A stretch of 56,420 nt of DNA, from positions 1-56,420 of the forward strand of contig JAUIJL010000038.1 of the NCBI GenBank assembly GCA_030431255.1, read 5' to 3'. The first letter of the stretch is position 1. Each line of letters opens with the position of its first letter. The position numbers were made by a program, and so were the translations under genes. This stretch comes from Thermoanaerobaculia bacterium (GTDB taxonomy: Bacteria; Acidobacteriota; Thermoanaerobaculia; Multivoradales; J023). The notes under the pieces are model-generated. The model was not told the origin of the DNA and did no database searches. It saw only the letters and a list, made by a program, of their open reading frames with translations. Of the stretch, positions 17,916-27,668 are shown piece after piece.

Positions 17916-19367
17916 TTGAACTGGCGTCCCCCCCTTCGTTTTCTAGGTCGGTTGTTGCTGATCCTGGCCGCGGCCGAGCTGCTGCCCGGGCTCTGCTCGT
18001 TGCTCTACGGCGAGGTTTCTGACGCCGTCGCATTCGTGATCTGTGCCGCGATCACCGGCGCATCGGGCGGCCTCTTGATCGCCCTTTCACGGGGCAAGGG
18101 AGAGCTCTATCGCCGTGAGGGTTTCTTGATCGTAGTCGGCGGCTGGATGTTGGCATCGATATTCGGCGCCTTGCCGTATATGGCCACCGGCTCCTTGATC
18201 CACCCCGCCGACGCCCTCTTTGAGTCCGCCTCCGGATTCACCACCACTGGTGCCTCGGTGATGCCGGACATCCAATCCAACGGTCACGGCATTCTGTTCT
18301 GGCGCAGCTTCACCCAATGGTTGGGCGGCATGGGCATCATCGTGCTCTTCGTCGCCCTGCTTCCCGAGCTCGGCCCCGGTGCCCGTTTCCTCTACAAGTT
18401 GGAGGTTCCCGGACCCACAGCGGAAACACTGCATCCGCGGGTCCATGACACCGCCAGTCTGCTGTGGCAGATCTACCTCGGCTTGTCCGCGGTCCAAACC
18501 GTGCTCTTGATGCTCGCCGGAATGGATCTCTACGACGCCCTGACCCACACCTTCTCAACCCTCTCCACCGGCGGATTCTCACCTCGGAACGCCTCGGTAG
18601 CGGCCTTCCAATCCCCCTGGGTGGAAGTCATCATCGTCGTCTTCATGATCCTGGCGGGCGCGAATTTCTCGCTCTACTACGGCCTCCGGCAAAAGCGCGG
18701 CTGGCGCAGCTTCTTCGGTGATCCGGAGCTGCGGATCTATCTGCTGATCACCTTCGGCGTCTCCGCCCTGATCACCGGCGTGCTGATGTCGAGCGGCACT
18801 TATTCCCATAGCCCACGGGCTTTCCTGGACAGCCTCTTTCAGGTCGCCGGCATCTTGACCACCACCGGCTTCGCCACCGCCGACTATGAGCAGTGGCCCA
18901 ACACCGCGCGCATTTTGATCTTCGTGCTGATGTTCGTCGGTGGCTGTGCCGGCTCCACCGCCGGCGGGGTGAAGATCATGCGGTTTGTGATCGGCTTGAA
19001 AGCGGCGGCCAGGGAAGCCCGGCTGATGTTCAGCCCGAGCCACATCATCGCGATTTTCATCGCCGGCAAAGCGGTGCCCGAAACCGTGGTCCGCAGTGTG
19101 ATGGGTTTCTTCTTCCTATACTTTTCCGGCTGGGGAGTCGGCACTCTGCTGCTGACTATCGGTAGCCCCGACCTGGAAACCGCCGCCGGTGCCGCCATCG
19201 CGACCTTGGGCAATATCGGCCCCGGGCTGTCGGCGGTCGGTCCCTCCGGCAACTTTGCGTTCTTCGCACCGTGGCAAAAAATCGTCATGGTGGTGCTGAT
19301 GTGGCTGGGACGGCTCGAGGTCTACGCCCTGGTGGCTTTGATGACCGTCGCCTTTTGGCGCAAATAG
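17916..19367 (+). CDS. trkH: Trk potassium transporter membrane subunit TrkH
   Basis: 483 aa. It starts at TTG 17916 with AGAGG about 5 nt upstream. It is a multi-spanning protein with the pseudo-fourfold selectivity-filter motifs of the Trk/Ktr/HKT superfamily: SASGFTTTGAS, TLSTGGFSPRNAS, ILTTTGFATADY and TLGNIGPGLSAVGP, each placing a filter glycine. It also has the GGCAGSTAGGVKIMR segment characteristic of TrkH. It carries K+ uptake across the inner membrane, gated by the TrkA protein encoded just upstream. The 3' end converges on the sensor kinase gene with a 10-bp gap. Confidence 0.95.
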   Translation: MNWRPPLRFLGRLLLILAAAELLPGLCSLLYGEVSDAVAFVICAAITGASGGLLIALSRGKGELYRREGFLIVVGGWMLASIFGALPYMATGSLIHPADALFESASGFTTTGASVMPDIQSNGHGILFWRSFTQWLGGMGIIVLFVALLPELGPGARFLYKLEVPGPTAETLHPRVHDTASLLWQIYLGLSAVQTVLLMLAGMDLYDALTHTFSTLSTGGFSPRNASVAAFQSPWVEVIIVVFMILAGANFSLYYGLRQKRGWRSFFGDPELRIYLLITFGVSALITGVLMSSGTYSHSPRAFLDSLFQVAGILTTTGFATADYEQWPNTARILIFVLMFVGGCAGSTAGGVKIMRFVIGLKAAAREARLMFSPSHIIAIFIAGKAVPETVVRSVMGFFFLYFSGWGVGTLLLTIGSPDLETAAGAAIATLGNIGPGLSAVGPSGNFAFFAPWQKIVMVVLMWLGRLEVYALVALMTVAFWRK

Positions 19368-19377
19368 GACCGAATTC

Positions 19378-21516
19378 TCAGCCCTTGACGTTGCGAGTGC
19401 CGGCTCCGGCTTCGTCCTCAGCCTCGGACGATGCCCCCGCTTTCGGCACCCATATGGTCGGGGCGTCCTTGGACGACGCGGGTTTCTCCTTCTCGTCTAC
19501 TATCATCAGGTCCGAGAAGTCCGGAATCCATTGGAGATCCAGCCCGCGGCAAAGCTGCTCCAGCTCCGCGGCTACTTCCTGGGCGTCCGCGGGGCGCTGG
19601 GAGGGATCCTTCAACAACAGCCGATTCACGAGATTCGAAAACGCTTCCGGCACGTCTGGGTAGAGGTCCACGAGCGGCTCGGGATGAACGGTCATAGTCC
19701 GTCCCAGGGTGGCCCGCAGGCTGCCGCCTCGAAACGGATTGTAGCCGGCCACGCATTCCCACATCACCACCCCCAGGGCCCAAACATCGCTTCCCGGGGT
19801 ATAACCTTCGCCCTCGAAACACTCCGGCGCGAGATAGCCGGGCGTGCCGCAAATGACGTCACTCTTTTGACTGGCGGCGGTCAGCGATAGGGAGACGCCG
19901 AAATCCGTCAGCTTGATGGAGCCGTCGAAACCCAACAAAAGATTGGCCGGTTTGACGTCGTGATGCACCAAGTAGTTGCTGTGGGCTGCCGCCAAGCCGC
20001 GGGCCAGGGCCGCACCCAAGGGAATCACCTGGGCCGCGGTCAGCCGGGTCCGCTTGCGTAGGAGCCCCTGTAGGTTGACCCCTTCCACGTATTCCATGGC
20101 GATGAAAGCGGTGCTTCCCCGGTCTTCAATGTCGTAAACCGTGACGATATTCGGCTGGTGAATCCGTGCGCTGATCGCCGCCTCGTCCCGCAGGCTGCCC
20201 AGAAGCTTGCTTTGATCCACCTCTTCCGTATCGACGTGAATCGTCTTGAGCGCTACGGCCCGTTGCAGCTTCGGATCCCAACCGCGGAAGACCGAGCCCA
20301 TGGCTCCGGAGCCCACCAAATCGGTAATCTGGTAGCGCCCGAGGAAGATGTCACCCAGCTCTTGTTTGTCCTTGATCCGCTGTTGCAAAGCCTGGAACGA
20401 CGCTTCGAGCTGGGCGATTTCTGAAATACCGGCCTCCGCCGGACGACCCGTCAGCGCAGCCTGAGCGGCGACCAATCGACGCAGGGGCCGAATCACCGTG
20501 GCGAACGCGAAGCTGCTGATCAGAAGGGTCAAAAGCAGCGCCAACCCCAAGGCCAGCAGGCGTACCCGCTTCATCTCGGCCTTGGCCCGCTCGGCTTCCG
20601 AGGCGCTCTGCCGCGAGATCACTGTCCAGGGCGCATTTTGCAAATCGGCCCGACCCACCACCATATCCGTGGGTCGACCGTTTTCGTCCGGCTTGCGGAA
20701 AATGCGCGACCAAGAGCCCGCTTTATCGAGCTCGGAGGCGAAGACCTCTTCGGGAAAACGTTCTAGATCCTGGTCGGTGCCACCGACCAACACCGAACGA
20801 TTCCGGTCGATCAAAAGGGTTTCAAACGAGCTGCCCAGGGTGGGCGGGTCGATCAACGATTCCATGGGTTGAGCATCGGCGATCAACACCAAGAATCCTT
20901 GGCCGGTGCTCAAGGGGTAGCGTACCCGCAGATAGCGCTCTCCCGAGCTGCCTTTGAGCACCTCCAGGGTCGGTGCGCCGTTCTTGGGCACCTCGGCTTC
21001 CGACGCCGAGCCCGGCTCGCCGGATTCACTGCCGGATTCATCGTCCACCTCTCCGAAGACCGAGCCGATTCGCTCGGCAATGGGTAGGCGCTGGGCCAGG
21101 GCTACGGTCTCGGCCCGGGGAGTGAACAAACCCACCGCCAAGACCCCGGGCACGGAAGAAACCGTTCCGGTGAGAGCATTGCCCAGGGCTTCGTCTCGGC
21201 GACCGGCGAGCACCGCCGGGTGCTCGGCCATGGCCCGGGCCACCCCGACGAAGGTGTCGACAAAGCTCTGGAGGCGTTGAACCGCGGTTCGGGTGGCCAG
21301 GTGATGGCTGTCCTTGGCCTGGGTTTCCACCACCTGTGCCTGCCGTTGCAGTTGGAAGAAAGAAACCGCGAACGGCAGCAGACCCATCAGCACGAGCGCC
21401 ACGACCAGCTGAGCCAGCAGCGGGAAGCGCAGCCTCTTGGACGGGTCGGATTTGATGGTGTGGGTCTCGCCCGCGCCGGCCCCCTCGGCCTCTGGGTTCG
21501 GAGAGTCGGTCGCCAT
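19378..21516 (-). CDS. Receptor Ser/Thr kinase: Cache-like sensor, HAMP and C-terminal kinase
   Basis: 712 aa. Layout: cytoplasmic N-tail, TM1 at about 32-54, a periplasmic Cache-like sensor at about 60-315 (SFVDTFVGVARAMAEHPAV, then FETLLIDRNRSVLVG and NAPWTVISRQ), TM2 at about 319-341, a HAMP linker (PLRRLVAAQAALTGRP) and a kinase domain at about 395-665. Kinase residues: GSGAMGSVF, K424 in VALK, HHDVKPANLL (D520), DFG (538-540) and APE. The usual HRD arginine is His here, placing it in the non-RD class, which often does not need activation-loop phosphorylation. An acidic Ser/Gly insert (about 156-180) interrupts the sensor. This follows the plan of a chemoreceptor or histidine kinase, with a Hanks-type kinase as output. 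It lies 4 bp after the LysM-FecR gene, so the two are co-transcribed. Confidence 0.88.
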   Translation of the reverse strand: MATDSPNPEAEGAGAGETHTIKSDPSKRLRFPLLAQLVVALVLMGLLPFAVSFFQLQRQAQVVETQAKDSHHLATRTAVQRLQSFVDTFVGVARAMAEHPAVLAGRRDEALGNALTGTVSSVPGVLAVGLFTPRAETVALAQRLPIAERIGSVFGEVDDESGSESGEPGSASEAEVPKNGAPTLEVLKGSSGERYLRVRYPLSTGQGFLVLIADAQPMESLIDPPTLGSSFETLLIDRNRSVLVGGTDQDLERFPEEVFASELDKAGSWSRIFRKPDENGRPTDMVVGRADLQNAPWTVISRQSASEAERAKAEMKRVRLLALGLALLLTLLISSFAFATVIRPLRRLVAAQAALTGRPAEAGISEIAQLEASFQALQQRIKDKQELGDIFLGRYQITDLVGSGAMGSVFRGWDPKLQRAVALKTIHVDTEEVDQSKLLGSLRDEAAISARIHQPNIVTVYDIEDRGSTAFIAMEYVEGVNLQGLLRKRTRLTAAQVIPLGAALARGLAAAHSNYLVHHDVKPANLLLGFDGSIKLTDFGVSLSLTAASQKSDVICGTPGYLAPECFEGEGYTPGSDVWALGVVMWECVAGYNPFRGGSLRATLGRTMTVHPEPLVDLYPDVPEAFSNLVNRLLLKDPSQRPADAQEVAAELEQLCRGLDLQWIPDFSDLMIVDEKEKPASSKDAPTIWVPKAGASSEAEDEAGAGTRNVKG

Positions 21517-21520
21517 CAGG

Positions 21521-23359
21521 TCACTTTTCTTTGCCCAGGGTTTCCAGCTTCAACACCCCTTGGACCCGATTGTCCACCGGGTCCCGAGCTTCGATCTCAA
21601 AGCTCAAGACCGTGTTCTTCTTCCAGAATCCGCCGACCACCTCGAGGGTCGAGCGATAGTCGAGCCGCTGGATCTCCTCGCAGATGGCGTCCTCGGCCAG
21701 GATCCAAAGACCCCGCTCCGGTCCCAACACCACTTCCGACGAGCCGTTGACCGAAACGCGGACCGGCCGATTGGGTCGGATCAGGATTTGCCGGGAGTCG
21801 CGGTCAAAGGTCCAAATCTGCTTGCGCCAGAACCACCAGCTGTGCGGGTCGTTGATCGACAAGGTCTGACGGCTGGGATTCCACGGCACCCCGTCGAATA
21901 CCGACGCCGGGGCTTCCAGCGCGCCCTGGGGACCGACGTGCTCGAGCCCCCAAGTCAGGGCGGGAGCTTGGTCGTCGAAGATGAAGGGCACAGGCTCGAG
22001 CTCCGCTCGATTGTCGGCCCGATCCACCGCGATGAACGACGCCTCGTGCTCGACGCCGGTTTTCCATGGCCCGGAGCTCCAGGCCTGAGGAGACACCTCC
22101 TCGCCGTCCAATAGGGGAATCCAACGCTCCAAACCGCTTTCTCCGTCGTCCGCTTGGGCCTCGAAAAGGGCCCCTCGACCGAGCACCCAATGGCGATTGA
22201 TCCCATAGCGCGGAGCCAGATGGATGCCGTCGACTTTGAAGGCCACCGACGGTGGGGTGGTGTCTTCTTGGTCACTGGTGATCTCGAAGGGGCGGGAGGC
22301 TGAAGGATAGCCGTCCAGACCGGAAGAGCTCCTGGCGGTCACTCGCCAGAAGAGCTTTTCTATCGGCAGATTGCCGGCCGGTTTCCACTCGGTCTCCGTC
22401 ATACCCGTCATGCGACGCTCCAGCGCGCCGCAGGCAGAATCCCGGCAAATCTCCAACGTGTAATCCAGGGCACCTTCAACCGCCGACCACGAGAATCCGG
22501 GGCGAGGGGTCGCCAGTCGAGCTCCTTCCGCCGGCTGCAGAAGCTCTGGAGCGTCCAACAGCTCTTCCGGCGGAGACGGCGCCTCGCCTTGCTTGGCCAA
22601 GGAGCCCATGCCCTCGTCCACCGCCACTTTCTCACCGCCGGCTTCAAGCTCGCTGGAGCCGGTGTAGACCATCAGCTGGGCGGTGGATTTCTCCATGCGC
22701 GCCCGGGTCCGCAGCTCGCCGCCGGCCGAAGGCTGAGGCTCGGCTTTGGCATCTCCCATCACCAATTGAATCGACGCTCTCGAGCCCTGGTCGGAGCCTT
22801 CGCCCTCCAGGTCGACTTGACCGGTGACCAGCTCCACTTGTCTGCGGTCGACCGTGCCCCCGAGCCGCGCGGTGGGCTCGAGAATAATCTTCGACTCTTC
22901 GTTGAGACGCAGCAACGAGAGGTCGGGGAAAGAGATTTCCACCGATGAGCGCTTGCCCGTCTCCAGCTGATCCATGGCCCTCAGCACGTCGTAAATCGTG
23001 GAGCGCTCGCGGGACAAAGGCGGACGCCACTGCTCGACTTGATTCGACAAATTGGAGACGAACGCGCTTTCATCCGGCAGACGTCTAAAGGGCAACAGCA
23101 CCTTGTCGCCGGGATGCAGCAGATGCGGATTCTTGATCTCGGGATTGCGCTCCCAGATATCCCGCCACTGGTCGGAGGAGCCCAAATACTGTAGGGCCAG
23201 GGATTCCAATGTATCTCCGGGACGGACCACGTGAATGCCCTCGCGGGTGGTTCCGGATTGAGCAAGGGCCGTAGTCGCGATCGAGATCCCCACCAGGATC
23301 AAGACCGCACAGAGCGATCGATTTAAACGCCGGTTCGGAGACTTTGGGCTCGTATACAT
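21521..23359 (-). CDS. Secreted LysM-FecR domain protein
   Basis: 612 aa. The start at ATG 23359 is preceded by GAGGATCC; the longer open frame is unsupported. A signal peptide ends around TTALAQ. A LysM peptidoglycan-binding unit covers about 42-92 (HVVRPGDTLESLALQYLGSS). A FecR-type beta domain follows at about 100-225 (EISFPDLSLLRLNEESKIIL, QVELVTGQVDL). Next is a fibronectin-like unit around 270-360 (PRPGFSWSAVEGALDYTLEI, FWRVTARSSSG) and further Ig-like sequence. It probably sits on the cell wall. The receptor kinase gene begins 4 bp downstream, so it may be an envelope partner that presents a wall-derived signal to that kinase; this role is inferred from the coupling. Confidence 0.85.
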   Translation of the reverse strand: MYTSPKSPNRRLNRSLCAVLILVGISIATTALAQSGTTREGIHVVRPGDTLESLALQYLGSSDQWRDIWERNPEIKNPHLLHPGDKVLLPFRRLPDESAFVSNLSNQVEQWRPPLSRERSTIYDVLRAMDQLETGKRSSVEISFPDLSLLRLNEESKIILEPTARLGGTVDRRQVELVTGQVDLEGEGSDQGSRASIQLVMGDAKAEPQPSAGGELRTRARMEKSTAQLMVYTGSSELEAGGEKVAVDEGMGSLAKQGEAPSPPEELLDAPELLQPAEGARLATPRPGFSWSAVEGALDYTLEICRDSACGALERRMTGMTETEWKPAGNLPIEKLFWRVTARSSSGLDGYPSASRPFEITSDQEDTTPPSVAFKVDGIHLAPRYGINRHWVLGRGALFEAQADDGESGLERWIPLLDGEEVSPQAWSSGPWKTGVEHEASFIAVDRADNRAELEPVPFIFDDQAPALTWGLEHVGPQGALEAPASVFDGVPWNPSRQTLSINDPHSWWFWRKQIWTFDRDSRQILIRPNRPVRVSVNGSSEVVLGPERGLWILAEDAICEEIQRLDYRSTLEVVGGFWKKNTVLSFEIEARDPVDNRVQGVLKLETLGKEK

Positions 23360-23509
23360 TGGATCCTCGAGCTGACTTTGACGGATAGGATGGTGCGAGT
23401 TTAGTGGATCCCGATGCCCACCACCACCGACAAGGCCCCAACGGGCCCGGATCCAGTGTAATTGCAAAAGCCGAGCGCCTCCAACGAAGCCTCGACGATC
23501 GACTGGAGC

Positions 23510-25591
23510 CTAGGAAGCCAGATCGAGCAGGTAGAAACCACTATACGGAGAGGTGCCTTCTCCAATCACCTCGCCACGGCAGGTCAGAGCTGTCAGCCGA
23601 TGGTGACCGGGCTCGAGATCGGCGGTGACCCGAAGCCCCCGACCGAGAAACGCTTGCAGGCCGGCTTGGGTCGAAACGAGTGGCTCGCCGTCGAGCCACA
23701 GGGTCGTGGGTCCGTGGGGAGCCAGCTCCCAAGTCCGCACACCGGTCTGAGCCGGGTCGATCTGAAGATCATGGACCAACGCGACACAGGGCTGCTCCCC
23801 GAATCGGCGGGCGTCCACATAGGCTTCGAGCGAGCGAATGCTCGGGTTCGTAGCCAGGGGATAGGACGGCCAGTCGCTGGTCGGCACGTCCGCCGAAACG
23901 GGTAGCTCGAATCCCCCGGGCACCCGCCGCCAATCGAGCACAAAGCGCTCGTTGCGATTGGGGAGCACTTGAAACAACAGCGCGTGTCCCTGGTACCGCG
24001 TCACGATCCGTGGATCGTGACGCAATCGCTCGAAAAGGCTCGGGTGCTGGTGGCCCCGGGACGCGGCCAGAAACTCCGAGTCCAGGCGCTCTACCAAAAC
24101 CCTGGGGATGTCCGGCTCCAAACCCTCGAATACCTGCCGCTGAGCTTCATAGATCTCGGGGTAGGGGACGGCCATAAAGACCGGATCGAGCACGTTCAAA
24201 TAGACGGCCTGGGGGGCAAAGAAAGTATAGGTTTGGGTGTGCCCCCACCACGCGGCCACCTTGGCCCCCGGCGGCACGCTCTGGCCGAAGCGCTTCCAAT
24301 CTTCCTCCCGAGAGCCGTCCGCCGGCTCCGCGGCCAGGGCGCTCAGGAGATTGCCCGCCCGCCATCCCCCGGCCCCGAGGGCCAAGACCAGCACCAACAC
24401 CAGGGGCAGACGCCCCCGCCCGGGCAAGGGCATCCATGTCGACGGCTTGCCCGTGCAGGCAAAGATCGCCAGGGTCGCGAACGGCAGGAAATGAGTCGAA
24501 AACCTCAACATCAGGAGGTACAGCACCCCGAAGACCCCGGCTGCCAGCACCAAGGCGTCGCGGGTCGCCTCGGAGCTTTCGGGCTCGGGTCCCGGCTCTG
24601 AGTCGATGCCCGGATTGCTGTGGGCGCCCGGGTTGCCGTGAGCGCCTGGGTTGTCGTGAGAGAAGAGGCGCCCCCCCCGGCCGGCGGCCAACAAGATGCC
24701 CAACATGGCCACCAACCAGGGCAAGTTGTAGCCCAACACCACATCCGTGGGCTGAGAGGCGATCTCCTCGCCGACGTCGAGCACCGCTTTATTCTGGAAG
24801 AAGTCCAAGCTTTGGATCTTCCAGATCACTAAATTGTGGGGAAAGTGGGGATGGATCCACAGGGCCAGGATCGAGCCCAGCAGCGGATAGAGCACTATGG
24901 CGGGACGAATCCGTCCTCGCACCCAGGCGGCCTGTAGAAACCACAGCCCGCACAAACCCAGGAGGGCATGGAAGGCGGTGTAGGACAGGGTGAAGAGAAA
25001 GGCGACAAACCCCAACCATCGATACCTGCCGTGACCGACGCACAGGGCCGCCGCGATAAACAGCAGCAAGGCCGGGGTCTCGGGTCGCAGGCGAATCAGC
25101 CGGCCGAGGAAATCGAAAGAGCCCGCGTAGACCAACAGCGGAGCCAGCAGTCCCCAGGATCCGGCCAGGCGGTGGCCGACCGCCGCCAAAACCACAAAGA
25201 CCAGCGCATTCCAGAAGGCTAAGGCCCACCGCCCACCCACTTCCGGCGCATCAACGGCGGCAAAGGGTGCGAGAAAGAGATGGAACAAGACTTCCTTGTC
25301 ACCAAAGCCCTCGTGCAAAGCGGAGAAGCGCGCCCATGGAAGCTCGTCCACCAGGCCTTGCTCGGCATAGAGCCGTCCCACGCTCAGGTGGAAGTAGGAG
25401 TCCGTGTCGTAGAGCACGGGAAAGCTCAGAAAGAGCTGAGCAAAGGCCAGCCACAGAATTCCGAGAGCTCCGAGCGAAACGGCGATGGACGCCCATCGAC
25501 CGGACCTCGGGCTCAGCTGAGTCGGGCTCAGCTCAGTCGAGCCCGACTCAGCAGACGAGTCTTGGCTTTCCAGATTTCCCGGCTCGCTCAT
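23510..25591 (-). CDS. GT-C-type membrane protein (STT3/PMT-like fold), putative glycosyltransferase
   Basis: 693 aa. After a Ser-rich N-tail and the first membrane helix comes LYDTDSYFHLSVGRL, an acidic motif in the first external loop like that of oligosaccharyltransferases and other GT-C enzymes that use lipid-linked sugars. About 10-12 helices follow, then a soluble extracytoplasmic C-terminal domain from about residue 430. A low-complexity loop around residues 310-335 (GNPGAH-type units) comes from an 18-bp tandem repeat at 24609-24662, and another short repeat lies in the N-tail (about 25508-25537). Donor and acceptor are unknown. The GT2 dolichyl-phosphate-sugar-synthase-like gene at 29033 could supply a polyprenyl-sugar donor, but this is only an inference. 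Confidence 0.65.
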   Translation of the reverse strand: MSEPGNLESQDSSAESGSTELSPTQLSPRSGRWASIAVSLGALGILWLAFAQLFLSFPVLYDTDSYFHLSVGRLYAEQGLVDELPWARFSALHEGFGDKEVLFHLFLAPFAAVDAPEVGGRWALAFWNALVFVVLAAVGHRLAGSWGLLAPLLVYAGSFDFLGRLIRLRPETPALLLFIAAALCVGHGRYRWLGFVAFLFTLSYTAFHALLGLCGLWFLQAAWVRGRIRPAIVLYPLLGSILALWIHPHFPHNLVIWKIQSLDFFQNKAVLDVGEEIASQPTDVVLGYNLPWLVAMLGILLAAGRGGRLFSHDNPGAHGNPGAHSNPGIDSEPGPEPESSEATRDALVLAAGVFGVLYLLMLRFSTHFLPFATLAIFACTGKPSTWMPLPGRGRLPLVLVLVLALGAGGWRAGNLLSALAAEPADGSREEDWKRFGQSVPPGAKVAAWWGHTQTYTFFAPQAVYLNVLDPVFMAVPYPEIYEAQRQVFEGLEPDIPRVLVERLDSEFLAASRGHQHPSLFERLRHDPRIVTRYQGHALLFQVLPNRNERFVLDWRRVPGGFELPVSADVPTSDWPSYPLATNPSIRSLEAYVDARRFGEQPCVALVHDLQIDPAQTGVRTWELAPHGPTTLWLDGEPLVSTQAGLQAFLGRGLRVTADLEPGHHRLTALTCRGEVIGEGTSPYSGFYLLDLAS

Positions 25592-25631
25592 ATCCGTGTG
25601 CCCATACCGGTCTTATCAAGCCGGATTTGCA

Positions 25632-27608
25632 TCAAGCCGCGGATTCGGTCGCCTCAACGGCCGCAGTCCCTTCCTGGGGCTCGTCGTCATCCCGTTGGCG
25701 CCGTCCCAACAACAACACCACCGAGACGATGATGATGATGCCCAAGACGACGAAAACCCACGGGGAGAGACCGAGCCCGATGGAAAGGGAAGAGGCCAAG
25801 ATCGCCAAGACACCCAGGCTCAAAGCGTACGGGAGCTGGGTGCGAACGTGAGCGATGTGATCACAGCCGGACGCCATGGACGACAAAATGGTGGTGTCGG
25901 AAATCGGCGAGCAATGGTCACCCCACACGCTGCCGGTGAGCACCGAGGCGATGGTAGCGAGCATCAAGGCTTGGTAAGAGCCGCCCCAAACTTCCATACC
26001 GGCCCCTACGCAGAGCTGATGGGCAATGGGGATCACCAACGGCTCGAGAATGCCCATGGTTCCCCACGAGCTGCCGGTGGCAAAGGCCACCGCCGCCGAA
26101 AGCACAAAGGTCAATACGGGCAGGAAGGCCGGTGACAAGCTGTGCTGGGTCAAGCCCACCAAGAATTGGGCGGTGTCCAAACCACCGCACACATCCGACA
26201 ACGACCACGCCAAGGTCAGCACCATCAAGGCCATCAACATGGCCTTGATACCCGCGAACATCGACCGAATCGCCAGATCCAACGGCAAGATTCGCTGAGC
26301 GACGATCAACAGAAGGGCCACCACCATGCCCGAAAGGGAAGCCCACAGCAGAGCGTGGTAGCTGTTGGCGTTTTCGAGCACGGCCCGCAGGAATGCGTCT
26401 GTGCCCATGCCACCGGTGTCGACACCGGCCTCGGCCATGCCTTTGACGCCGGTTCGATAAATACCCACCAGGGTCATGACGACCACCGCAACGATCGGCA
26501 AGAGGGCATTCAGCGCCCGTTTCGGGGCGTCTGCAGGCGGCTCGACCTCTTCGGTGGAGTAGTCGGCGATGGGGCGGGCGTCAGGAGCCAAAACCTGTCC
26601 AGTGGTCCGGGCACGCCGCTCAGCCAAGCGCATCGGCCCGAAATCGAGCCGGGAGAGGGCCAACGTGATCACCAAGGTGATCGCGAAAATCGGGTAGAAG
26701 CGATAGGGGATCGAGCCGATGAAGGTGGTGTAGGGATCGACCTCCAAGCCGATTCCTTTGAATGCCTCGCCGATCAAGCCGAGCTCGAAGCCGACCCAAG
26801 TCGAGATCGGGAATAAGCAGACCACCGGAGCGGCCGTGGAATCCACGATATAAGCCAATTTCTCGCGGCTGATCTTCAGACGGTCGGTGATCGGGCGCAT
26901 GGTCGGGCCGACGATCAGGGTATTGGCGTAGTCGTCGAAGAAGATCAACATGCCCATGGCCGCGGTGGCCAGCTGCCCACGTCGTTGAGAGGTAGCGTAA
27001 GGGGTCAGCAGCTCGATCACCCCGTGGGTACCACCGCTCTTGGTGATCAAACCCACCATGCCACCCAGAAAACACGTGAAGATGATGATCGCCAGACGAT
27101 CCGCATCCACCAGCGCATTGACGATGTACGTGTCGGCGGTGCGACCGAAGGCGGCAAACAAGTCCCAGCCCTGGAGGATCCAGGCGCCTCCAAGAATGCC
27201 CAGGAAGAGGGAAAGCAAGACGTCTTTGAAGATCAGGGCCAGGATGATGGCGATCAGCGGCGGCATGATCGACAACCAGCCCGAGACCAGGTGGAAGTCC
27301 TCCGAGACCTCAAGACCCGCCGACTTGAGGGTGACGGTATGGCTACCGGCGCCGGGGCGGACGTCCTCGAGCAACACCGTGTGGGTGCCCGCCTTCAGCA
27401 CCACCCGACCGATGGGTTGGCCGTCGAGCAACACCTGCGCCCCGACCGTGTCCGTCGGCCGCACGTAGGACAAATTGACGTCCATCTTGAGCGGCGTGCC
27501 GGAAACCACCATGGGCACGTCGAGCTGAATCTTCGGGGTCAGAGCCGAAGCGCTCTGGGCGATTGAAAAAGCGAGGAAACACGAAAAGAGAATCAGCAGC
27601 TTACGCAT
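25632..27608 (-). CDS. NhaC-family Na+/H+ antiporter with N-terminal periplasmic beta domain
   Basis: 658 aa. From about residue 110 on it is a typical NhaC-type transporter with 11-13 helices. Recognisable blocks are FFDDYANTLIVGPTMRPI, DSTAAPVVCLFPISTW, FATGSSWGTMGILEPLV and GSVWGDHCSPISDTTILSS; the last two are the two halves of the inverted-repeat core. Unusually, the protein begins with a cleavable-looking signal peptide (residues 1-22) and an approximately 80-residue Ig-like domain (IQLDVPMVVSGTPLKMDV, VLLDGQPIGRVVLKAG) before the first transport helix. Family members normally start directly with a helix. The protein exchanges Na+ for protons at the inner membrane. It precedes no obvious partner gene; recA lies upstream on the same strand, 60 bp away. 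Confidence 0.9.
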   Translation of the reverse strand: MRKLLILFSCFLAFSIAQSASALTPKIQLDVPMVVSGTPLKMDVNLSYVRPTDTVGAQVLLDGQPIGRVVLKAGTHTVLLEDVRPGAGSHTVTLKSAGLEVSEDFHLVSGWLSIMPPLIAIILALIFKDVLLSLFLGILGGAWILQGWDLFAAFGRTADTYIVNALVDADRLAIIIFTCFLGGMVGLITKSGGTHGVIELLTPYATSQRRGQLATAAMGMLIFFDDYANTLIVGPTMRPITDRLKISREKLAYIVDSTAAPVVCLFPISTWVGFELGLIGEAFKGIGLEVDPYTTFIGSIPYRFYPIFAITLVITLALSRLDFGPMRLAERRARTTGQVLAPDARPIADYSTEEVEPPADAPKRALNALLPIVAVVVMTLVGIYRTGVKGMAEAGVDTGGMGTDAFLRAVLENANSYHALLWASLSGMVVALLLIVAQRILPLDLAIRSMFAGIKAMLMALMVLTLAWSLSDVCGGLDTAQFLVGLTQHSLSPAFLPVLTFVLSAAVAFATGSSWGTMGILEPLVIPIAHQLCVGAGMEVWGGSYQALMLATIASVLTGSVWGDHCSPISDTTILSSMASGCDHIAHVRTQLPYALSLGVLAILASSLSIGLGLSPWVFVVLGIIIIVSVVLLLGRRQRDDDEPQEGTAAVEATESAA

Positions 27609-27668
27609 GGCTCCACCAGATCGAAACGTTACAGCTTTCCGTCTCGGGGGTAGAGCCTGGGCGGAAGC

